Positions 46,653 to 52,394 of a DNA stretch of 52,394 nucleotides are shown here, one piece after another (within the stretch, counting starts at the first letter, position 1; each line of letters begins with the position of its first letter). The stretch spans positions 1 to 52,394 of the forward strand of contig JAYOIK010000030.1 of assembly GCA_038118725.1 (NCBI GenBank). Reading direction: 5' to 3'. The stretch comes from JADHLJ01 sp038118725. GTDB taxonomy: Bacteria; Pseudomonadota; Alphaproteobacteria; Thalassobaculales; Thalassobaculaceae. Below the pieces are notes generated by a model, which saw only the letters and a list, made by a program, of their open reading frames with translations, did not search any database and was not told where the DNA came from. The position numbers and the translations under genes are program-made.

Positions 46653-48269
46653 ATGGCTTTCGACTACATCATCATTGGCGCCGGTTCGGCAGGCTGTGTC
46701 TTGGCGAACCGGCTGAGCGAGGACCCCGGGACCAGCGTGCTGCTGTTGGAAGCCGGCGACAAGGACAGCAACTTCTGGATCCATGTGCCGGTCGGCTTCA
46801 CCAAGACTCTCAACAATCCCGAGGTGAACTGGAACTTCAAAACCGAACCCGAGGACAATGTCTCGGGTCGCTCGATCCCGATCCCGCGTGGCCGGGTCCT
46901 GGGTGGTTCCAGCTCGATCAACGGCATGCTCTACGTGAGGGGGCAGGCCTTTGATTATGACGTCTGGGGACAGCTCGGCAATCGCGGCTGGTCCTATTCG
47001 GACGTGCTGCCGTATTTCCAGAAATCCGAGACCTTCGAGCGCGGCGGCGATGATTATCGCGGCGGCTCCGGCCCGCTCAATGTCGATGACATGTACGAGC
47101 GGCATGAGTTGATTGATGCCTTCATCGACGCCGGTGTCGAGATCGGCTCCAAGCGCAACCCGGACTATAACGGCGCCGACCAGGAGGGTTTCGGCTACTA
47201 CCAGATCACCCAGCGCAACGGCCGGCGCGAAAGCACGGCCCGTGCCTTTCTCAATCCCGCCAAGTCGCGGCGCAATCTGACGGTGATCTCGCGCGCCCAC
47301 GCGACCAAGATCCTGACCGAAGGCAAGCGCGCCGTCGGTGTCGCCTTCGAGGTGGACGGCCTGAAAAGAGAGGAGCGCGCGAACGCCGAGGTCATCGTTT
47401 CCGCCGGCGCCGTGCAGTCGCCGCAGATGCTGGAACTGTCGGGGATCGGTCAGCCGGAATTGCTGCGCGCGCACGGTATCGAGGTGGTGCACGAGCTCCA
47501 GGGCGTCGGCGAGAACTATCGCGATCATTACGCCGCGCGGATGAACTGGCGGGTCAACAAACCGATCACGCTGAACGAGGAAACCCGGGGCCTCAACCTG
47601 GTAAAGGAGGCGGTGAAATGGGCGTTTACCCGCCGCGGCGTGCTGACCTGGACGGCGGGTGTCGGCCACGGCTTCATGAAAACCCGCGAGGAATTGGAGA
47701 CCCCGGATGTCCAATTCTTCTTTGTTCACGGTAGCTTCAAGACCGCGACCGACCGCAAGCTCGACAAGGAGCCGGGCATGACGCTCGCGTGCTATCAGTG
47801 CCGTCCGGAAAGTCAGGGCTCGATCCATATCGGCGGCGGCAATCCCTATGACGCGCCGCTGATCCGCCCGAACTTCCTCGCCAACAAGCTCGATCAGGAC
47901 ACTCTGGTCGCGGGCCTGCATCTCTGCCGCAAGATCGGCCAGACCAAGGCGCTGGGCCAGTACATCGATCACGAGATGAACCCTGGCGCCGATGTGACCA
48001 GTGACGAGGGCATGCTGCAATTCGCGCGCGATACCGGCGCCACCACATATCACCCGATGGGTACCTGCAAGATGGGAAGCGATCCCATGGCCGTGGTCGA
48101 CGATCGCCTCCGGGTTCATGGGATGCAGGGGCTTCGGGTGGTCGATGCCTCGATCTTCCCGACCATGCCGTCCGGCAATATCAACGCGCCGGTGATCATG
48201 ACCGCGGAAAAAGCCGCCGATATGATCAAGGAAGACGCGAAATCCGGTGCCGCCAAGGCCGCCGCCTAG
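46653..48269 (+). CDS. GMC family oxidoreductase (choline dehydrogenase-like)
   Basis: A 538-residue flavoprotein. It has FAD site DYIIIGAGSAGCVLANRLSE, then GRVLGGSSSINGMLYVRG and the second GMC signature SAGAVQSPQMLELSGIG. The C-terminal active site is TYHPMGTCKMG and the end is PSGNINAPVIMTAEKAADMI. It resembles choline or alcohol dehydrogenases; without BetB or BetI nearby, choline is only one possible substrate. The ATG at 46653 has a GGGAGGG ribosome site 6 bases upstream; the long upstream open frame is rejected. The class II aldolase follows after 24 bases. Confidence 0.92.
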   Translation: MAFDYIIIGAGSAGCVLANRLSEDPGTSVLLLEAGDKDSNFWIHVPVGFTKTLNNPEVNWNFKTEPEDNVSGRSIPIPRGRVLGGSSSINGMLYVRGQAFDYDVWGQLGNRGWSYSDVLPYFQKSETFERGGDDYRGGSGPLNVDDMYERHELIDAFIDAGVEIGSKRNPDYNGADQEGFGYYQITQRNGRRESTARAFLNPAKSRRNLTVISRAHATKILTEGKRAVGVAFEVDGLKREERANAEVIVSAGAVQSPQMLELSGIGQPELLRAHGIEVVHELQGVGENYRDHYAARMNWRVNKPITLNEETRGLNLVKEAVKWAFTRRGVLTWTAGVGHGFMKTREELETPDVQFFFVHGSFKTATDRKLDKEPGMTLACYQCRPESQGSIHIGGGNPYDAPLIRPNFLANKLDQDTLVAGLHLCRKIGQTKALGQYIDHEMNPGADVTSDEGMLQFARDTGATTYHPMGTCKMGSDPMAVVDDRLRVHGMQGLRVVDASIFPTMPSGNINAPVIMTAEKAADMIKEDAKSGAAKAAA

Positions 48270-48293
48270 TCCTGTATTGAGGAGTTCCAAGCG

Positions 48294-49067
48294 ATGTCCG
48301 AGACCGTTGTCCCGATCCGCGATATGTCAAAAGCCGAGTGGGAGACCCGCGTCGATCTCGCGGCGTGTTTTCGCCTGGTGGACCTCTATGGCTGGTCCGA
48401 CATGCTGGCCACCCATTTGTCGGCGCGCATTCCCGGCACCGAGGATCACTTTCTGATCAACCCGGTCGGCATGATGTTCGATGAGATGACCGCGTCCTGC
48501 CTGGTCAAGGTCGATGTCGACGGCAATCTGCTGTCGGATTCCGAGTTCGGCATCAACCCCGCCGGCTTTACGATCCACAGCGCCGTGCATATGGGCCGCG
48601 AGGACGCCGGCTGCGTGATGCATACCCATACCGCGGCCGGTCTCGGCGTGGCGACCCAGCAAGACGGTCTTCTGCCGCTGACCCAGATGGCCTTGGCGGT
48701 GATCGCCCAGACCAGCTATCACGACTATGAGGGGCCGGCTTTCGATCTCGGCGAGCGGGAGCGACTGATCGCAGATCTCGGCGAGAACAACGTCCTGATC
48801 CTGCGCAACCACGGCTTGCTGACGGTGGGCCGCACCGTGGCCGAGGCGTTCGTGTGGATGTTCCGGGCCGAACGCGCCTGCCGTTTCCAGCTGTCGTTTC
48901 AGCAGGCCGGCGCCAAGGCCGTGGAGATCCCGCAAGCGGTGCAGGATATCTCCATCGAGCGTTCGCGAAAGGCAATCAGCGCCACCGGCCACCGCCCGAT
49001 CGGCCAATTCGAGTGGCCCGCGCTGTTGCGCAAGCTCGACCGCGAAAATCCGGGTTACGCGGTGTAG
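48294..49067 (+). CDS. Class II aldolase/adducin family protein
   Basis: A 257-residue metal-dependent aldolase-like protein. Family features: GWSDMLATHLSARIPG, FLINPVGMMFDEMTAS, HSAVHMGREDAGCVMHTHTA with the zinc His pair in HTHT, and NHGLLTVGRTVAEAF. Proteins in this family include fuculose- and ribulose-phosphate aldolases and many of unknown role. Probably an operon with the GMC oxidoreductase, suggesting alcohol oxidation followed by aldol cleavage, which is inference. Confidence 0.87.
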   Translation: MSETVVPIRDMSKAEWETRVDLAACFRLVDLYGWSDMLATHLSARIPGTEDHFLINPVGMMFDEMTASCLVKVDVDGNLLSDSEFGINPAGFTIHSAVHMGREDAGCVMHTHTAAGLGVATQQDGLLPLTQMALAVIAQTSYHDYEGPAFDLGERERLIADLGENNVLILRNHGLLTVGRTVAEAFVWMFRAERACRFQLSFQQAGAKAVEIPQAVQDISIERSRKAISATGHRPIGQFEWPALLRKLDRENPGYAV

Positions 49068-49116
49068 GGGGCGCGATCGGGCGAGGCGTTGGACATAGCC
49101 ACACCCGGCACACCCC

Positions 49117-49486
49117 GTCGCCCTGGCGCACGGCGGGACCTCGCGACGGATGATGCATGCGCGGAAGCGTCCGTCACGGTGACAACTCCGAGCCGAGGCC
49201 CTGCCTTTCGCCAGGGCGACGGCGGAGCGTGATAGCGTGATTTTTCCTCGTCGTCCTGGCGCACGGCGGGACCTCTCGATGGATGATCGAGGCGCGGAAG
49301 CGTCCGTCACGGTGACAATCCCAAGCCGAGGCCCTGCCTTTCGCCAGGGCGACGGCGGAGCGTGATAGCGTGATTTTTCCTCGTCGTCCTGGCGCACGGC
49401 GGGACCTCGCGACGGATGATCGACGCGCGGACGCGTCCGTCACGGTGACAATCCCAAGCCGAGGCCTTGCCTTTCGCCTGGGCGAC
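49117..49486. repeat. 133-bp tandem repeat with inverted termini (about 2.8 copies)
   Basis: Units begin at 49117, 49250 and 49383, a constant period of 133; the third stops after about 104 bases. Each has a 104-base core whose ends, GTCGCCCTGGCG and CGCCAGGGCGAC in the first copy, are inverted over about 27 imperfect positions. A 29-base linker ending TGATTTTTCCTC joins the cores. The copies differ at a few positions. Related arms lie at 41781-41928. The region 49068-49524 has no credible gene: open frames across it are translations of the repeat. It fits a MITE- or REP-like dispersed element duplicated in tandem. Confidence 0.88.
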
Positions 49487-49524
49487 ATCCCTTTATCACC
49501 CGAACCCAAGGATTCGAACAGGGT

Positions 49525-51093
49525 TTAACTTTCCGGCATGGCGCCGCCCTCGCGGATGCGGCGTTCCACGAAGTCATTGACCGCGTCCCGGCGCGCGATG
49601 TCGAGTTTCGGCGGCTCGAACTCCTCCAGGACCCGTTTCCAGATCGTGTTGGCGCGCTCGGTGGCGGTGGGGGCGCCGGCCTCGGTCCATTGACCGAAAT
49701 TGCGCCAGTCCGAGACCAGGGGCTCGTAGAACGCGGTCTGATAACGGCTCATGGTGTGCTCGGCGGCGAAATAGTGGCCGCCGGGGCCGACCTCGGCCAT
49801 GGCGTCGAAGCCGAGGTCGTCGTCACTGGCGGGCACGGGCGCGAACATCTCGGCGAATCCCTGGAGCATCTCGATATCCAGGATGAACTTCTCGAAGGAC
49901 GCGGTCAGCCCGCCTTCCAGCCAGCCGGCGCCGTGCAGCACCAGGTCACTGCCGGACATGACCGCGGCCCAAAGGCTGGCGCTGGTCTCGTAGGTCGCCT
50001 GGGCGTCGGCGATATTGGACGCGGTTCCCGCCGCCGAGCGCCAGGGCAGATCGATATGCCGCGCGAGCTGCCCGGCGCCGAAGGTGGTCTTCACGTGCTC
50101 CGGCGTGCCGAAGGCCGGAGAACCGGACTTCATGTCCACGTTGGAGCTGAAACTGCCATACATCACCGGTGAGCCGGGTCGGACGATCTGCGACAAGGTA
50201 ATCGCCGCCAGCGCCTCGGCGTGTTGTTGGGTCAACGCGCCGGCGATGGTGATCGGCGCCATCGCGCCGGACAGACAGAACGGCGTTATGATCAGCAACT
50301 GGCCCATTTCGGCGAAGTCGATGATGCCGTTGGCCATCGGGCTGTCGAGGGTGAGGGGCGAGTTGGTGTTGATCACGGTCTGGCAATAGACCGCGCGGCG
50401 CAACGCCTCGTCGTCGGGCAGGCCGCGGGCCAGCTTGATCATCTCGAAGCAATCGCGAGCTTGGGGCGTGCCGCGCGCGAAAATGAAGGCCAGCTTGTCA
50501 CTGTCGAACAGAGCGATGCGCCCGGTTTCCAGATGTCTCGTCGCGTTGTCGACATCCTGTGGCTCCGCCACCGGCCCTAGAAAGTGAATGACGTCGAAGG
50601 ACTGACAGAGCCGGGTCAGATCGCGAAAATCCGCGAGCGTGCCTGGCCGTTTACCGCGGTCGGTATCACTGGCGTGCGGGGCGCCGGCGACCGAGCCGAA
50701 CACCACGCGATCGCCGCCGAGGGTGTAGGAGCGATTGGGGGCGCCGGCGGTCACCGGAATTTCGCTCGGCGCGGTCCGTAGCGCCTCGGCCACCAGGCCC
50801 CGATCAACCCGTACCATCTGTTCGGCGTCGTCGACATCGACGCCGGCGGCCTTGAAAAACGCCCGCGCCTTGGGAAGCAGCACGCGCATGCCGAGTTCCT
50901 CGAGCACTCGAAGCGCGGTGTCGTGGATATGCGCGACCTGGTCCTCCGAGAAAACACGCATCGGCGGGAACGGGTTGCGGAGCAGGCGGTAATCGATATC
51001 GCGGGTCGGTCGATCCTGAGCCTCGTCTTGTCGACCTCGGCGCCGCGCGTCACGGCGACCACGACGTCCTCCGCTTTCGCGTTTCTCGGCCAT
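49525..51093 (-). CDS. MttB-like trimethylamine methyltransferase family protein (non-pyrrolysine)
   Basis: A 522-residue member of the MttB superfamily, TIM-barrel methyltransferases that move a methyl group from a quaternary or tertiary amine to a corrinoid protein. Recognisable segments: RLLRNPFPPMRVFSEDQVAH, VRVDRGLVAEALRTAPSEIP, LTQQHAEALAAITLSQIVRP and GSDLVLHGAGWLEGGLTASF. The frame has no internal TAG, so it is a non-pyrrolysine homologue of the kind that uses betaines or other substrates. The N terminus has an Arg-rich tail (about 5-28). Start at the ATG at 51093 with AGGAGG 6 bases upstream. No corrinoid protein or reductive activase is in the window. Confidence 0.88.
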   Translation of the reverse strand: MAEKRESGGRRGRRDARRRGRQDEAQDRPTRDIDYRLLRNPFPPMRVFSEDQVAHIHDTALRVLEELGMRVLLPKARAFFKAAGVDVDDAEQMVRVDRGLVAEALRTAPSEIPVTAGAPNRSYTLGGDRVVFGSVAGAPHASDTDRGKRPGTLADFRDLTRLCQSFDVIHFLGPVAEPQDVDNATRHLETGRIALFDSDKLAFIFARGTPQARDCFEMIKLARGLPDDEALRRAVYCQTVINTNSPLTLDSPMANGIIDFAEMGQLLIITPFCLSGAMAPITIAGALTQQHAEALAAITLSQIVRPGSPVMYGSFSSNVDMKSGSPAFGTPEHVKTTFGAGQLARHIDLPWRSAAGTASNIADAQATYETSASLWAAVMSGSDLVLHGAGWLEGGLTASFEKFILDIEMLQGFAEMFAPVPASDDDLGFDAMAEVGPGGHYFAAEHTMSRYQTAFYEPLVSDWRNFGQWTEAGAPTATERANTIWKRVLEEFEPPKLDIARRDAVNDFVERRIREGGAMPES

Positions 51094-51237
51094 TATCGCC
51101 TCCTGATGGGTCGTTCGGCAAATCTCTAGACACATATGTCCATTATGCTCTCTCAACGAGACTGTCAATCTTGCCGGCTTGCCGCTTGCCGGCGCCCTGG
51201 ATAGGGTCATGGCGACCCGCGAGATTATTGGAGAGCG

Positions 51238-52239
51238 ATGATGGCCCGCTTTGGCGTTCTTGACGACAACCCGCTATGTAAGCTGCTCGGCATCGACTAT
51301 CCGATTTGCCAGGCGGGGATGTACTCGGTCGCGCATGGAAGCCTTGCCGGCGCGGTATCGAAGGCCGGTGGCCTGGGGGTGATCGGCTCTGCCTTCATGG
51401 ATGCCGAACAATTGCGTCGCGAGATCCGGTTGGTGAAGGAGATCACCGACAGGCCTTTCGGCGTCGATATTCTGTTCGCGGAGGCGCGGGGTTCCGACGA
51501 TGCCTCGGCGACCTATACGCGGGAAGTCGAGGAACATATCGAGGTGACCTTCGAGGAAGGCGCGCCGGTGATCGTCTCCGGGCTCGGCGATCCCGGGCGC
51601 ATCGTTCCCCGGGCGCATGCCGCCGGAATGGTCGTCATGTCGCTTGTCGGCACCTCGCGCCAGGCTCTGAAGGTCGAGGCCTCGGGTGTCGACGTTGTGA
51701 TCGCCTCGGGCCATGAGGGTGGCGGCCATGTCGGACGCGTCGGAACCCTGCCCCTGGTCGCGAGCGTGGTCGACCGGGTCAGGATCCCGGTTCTCGCGGC
51801 GGGCGGCCTCACCGACGGCCGCGGCTTGGTCGCGGCATTGGCCTTGGGGGCGCAAGGGGTTTGGATGGGCACCCGCTTCATCGCCACCGAGGAGGCGCGC
51901 GGGCATATCAACTACAAGAACAAGATCGTCGAGATCGACGAGGACGGCACGGTGGTCAGCCGGGCCAATTCCGGCAAGACGGCGCGGATGATTCGCAACG
52001 CCTTCACCGAATCGTGGAAGAACCGAGAGCATGACATAAAGCCGTTCCCTCAACAGCTCCAGGAAGTCGGCTTGGCCGCGTCGGTGGCCGGTCGGGTCGA
52101 GGGTGACGCGGAAAACGGAGTTCTCGCGGCGGGCCAAGGCTCGGGTTTGATTGGCTCGGTGAAGCCGGCCGGCGCGGTGGTCGAAGACATCGTGACCGAG
52201 GCGAGGGCGATACTCGGGCGACTCGGCGGGGGTGTCTGA
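51238..52239 (+). CDS. Nitronate monooxygenase-like FMN oxidoreductase
   Basis: A 333-residue FMN-dependent TIM barrel of the nitronate monooxygenase / NPD family (which also holds enoyl-ACP reductase FabK-like proteins). Features: GIDYPICQAGMYSVAHGSLA, VSKAGGLGVIG, ASGHEGGGHVGRVGTLPLVA with the active-site His region, IPVLAAGGLTDGRGLVAALA and GVWMGTRFIATEEA. Substrate not determined. GGAGAG precedes the start; the first or second ATG (51238 or 51241) could be used. Divergent from the MttB-like gene; the small gap holds both promoters. Confidence 0.88.
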   Translation: MMARFGVLDDNPLCKLLGIDYPICQAGMYSVAHGSLAGAVSKAGGLGVIGSAFMDAEQLRREIRLVKEITDRPFGVDILFAEARGSDDASATYTREVEEHIEVTFEEGAPVIVSGLGDPGRIVPRAHAAGMVVMSLVGTSRQALKVEASGVDVVIASGHEGGGHVGRVGTLPLVASVVDRVRIPVLAAGGLTDGRGLVAALALGAQGVWMGTRFIATEEARGHINYKNKIVEIDEDGTVVSRANSGKTARMIRNAFTESWKNREHDIKPFPQQLQEVGLAASVAGRVEGDAENGVLAAGQGSGLIGSVKPAGAVVEDIVTEARAILGRLGGGV

Positions 52240-52271
52240 CTCGGCGCGGGTCGTTCGCCGAATAGTCGAGG

Positions 52272-52300
52272 TTGACCCAGGGGTTTTGATTCCCTAGTTT
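52272..52300 (+). promoter_or_regulatory. Promoter of tRNA-Lys
   Basis: TTGACC at 52272-52277 and TAGTTT at 52295-52300 with 17-base spacing, 12 bases before the tRNA. A good match in spacing and -35. Confidence 0.5.
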
Positions 52301-52311
52301 CCGACGCGCGT

Positions 52312-52387
52312 GGGCGCGTAGCTCAGTTGGTAGAGCAGCTGACTTTTAATCAGCGGGTCACAGGTTCGAATCCTGTCGCGCTCACCA
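52312..52387 (+). tRNA. tRNA-Lys (anticodon TTT)
   Basis: Full 76-base cloverleaf with encoded CCA. The acceptor GGGCGCG pairs with CGCGCTC (one G-T). The D arm has GCTCAGTTGGTAGAGC, the anticodon stem GCTGA/TCAGC encloses loop CTTTTAA with anticodon TTT, and the T arm has GGTTCGAATCC. Discriminator A, then CCA at 52385-52387. Confidence 0.97.
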
Positions 52388-52394
52388 CGCAAAC

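Noticed and set aside
46623..48290. 555-codon minus-strand open frame opposite the GMC oxidoreductase
   Set aside because: Antisense to a gene with complete GMC signatures; no ribosome site or family similarity.
49117..49486. CRISPR array
   Set aside because: Only three units of 133 bases with no short constant repeat and variable spacer pattern; no cas genes nearby.
48327..49509. Minus-strand frames of 69-356 codons across the tandem repeat
   Set aside because: Their sequence is a repeated translation of the 133-bp unit (recurring SPWRKAGPR-type segments), so they are artefacts of the repeat.
49525..51093. Pyrrolysine-containing MttB
   Set aside because: The reading frame has no internal TAG, and no pylTSBCD genes were seen.

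Overview
The window is high-GC DNA from an alphaproteobacterium, most likely a free-living, possibly marine member of the Rhodospirillales or a relative. The assignment rests on gene content: an atpHAGDC F1 operon without F0 genes, the xerC-DUF484-aldolase block divergent from priA, and many tightly packed ATGA, GTGA and TGATG gene junctions. No plasmid, phage, insertion sequence, CRISPR or rRNA gene was seen.

Layout. (1) 0-14.3 kb is housekeeping: xerC, DUF484 and a transaldolase-like aldolase on the minus strand; priA and the F1-ATPase operon atpHAGDC with a strong hairpin after it; then ydbH-ynbE-ydbL, an envelope lipid-homeostasis operon. (2) 14.3-18.7 kb, minus strand, is a type I secretion ABC transporter and membrane-fusion protein in one operon with a TPR/glycosyltransferase-9-like protein. 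No outer-membrane partner or cargo is in view. (3) 18.9-34.2 kb is a glycan cluster. It has glycosyltransferases of the GT4, GT1-like, GT2 and GT8-like types, two further TPR/GT9-like proteins, two methyltransferases, and a set of genes that looks like a non-standard route to a CMP-activated 3-deoxy-2-ulosonic acid. That set is a DAHP-synthase-family condensing enzyme with Asn in place of the metal-binding Cys, a shikimate-dehydrogenase-like enzyme, a free-standing SAF domain of the kind found at the C terminus of sialic acid synthases, and two adjacent CMP-sugar synthetase homologues, one with a degenerate nucleotide loop. This is the most interesting part of the window. (4) 34.3-52.2 kb is an oxidative catabolic region: two amine-oxidase-type flavoproteins, a class V aminotransferase-fold enzyme, two SDRs, a GFA protein, a split transketolase, an AhpD-like protein, a TauD-like dioxygenase, a luciferase-like monooxygenase, a CbpA-type J protein, a GMC oxidoreductase, a class II aldolase, a non-pyrrolysine MttB homologue and a nitronate-monooxygenase-like protein. 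(5) The window ends with tRNA-Lys(TTT).

How the parts may work together. The glycan genes run in one direction with very short or overlapping junctions, so sugar synthesis, activation, transfer and methylation are probably co-expressed. The adjacent secretion operon carries the same unusual TPR/GT9-like family, so the glycan may decorate a secreted or surface protein; this is inference. The catabolic region reads as oxidation and demethylation of amines, choline-like compounds or sugar acids, but no single pathway can be fixed from sequence alone. Intergenic regions carry two recurrent palindromic repeat families, including a 133-bp tandem repeat at 49.1-49.5 kb.

Coordinates of starts were often shortened from the longest open frame on the basis of Shine-Dalgarno sequences, overlaps with upstream stops and family length; each entry says so where it matters.
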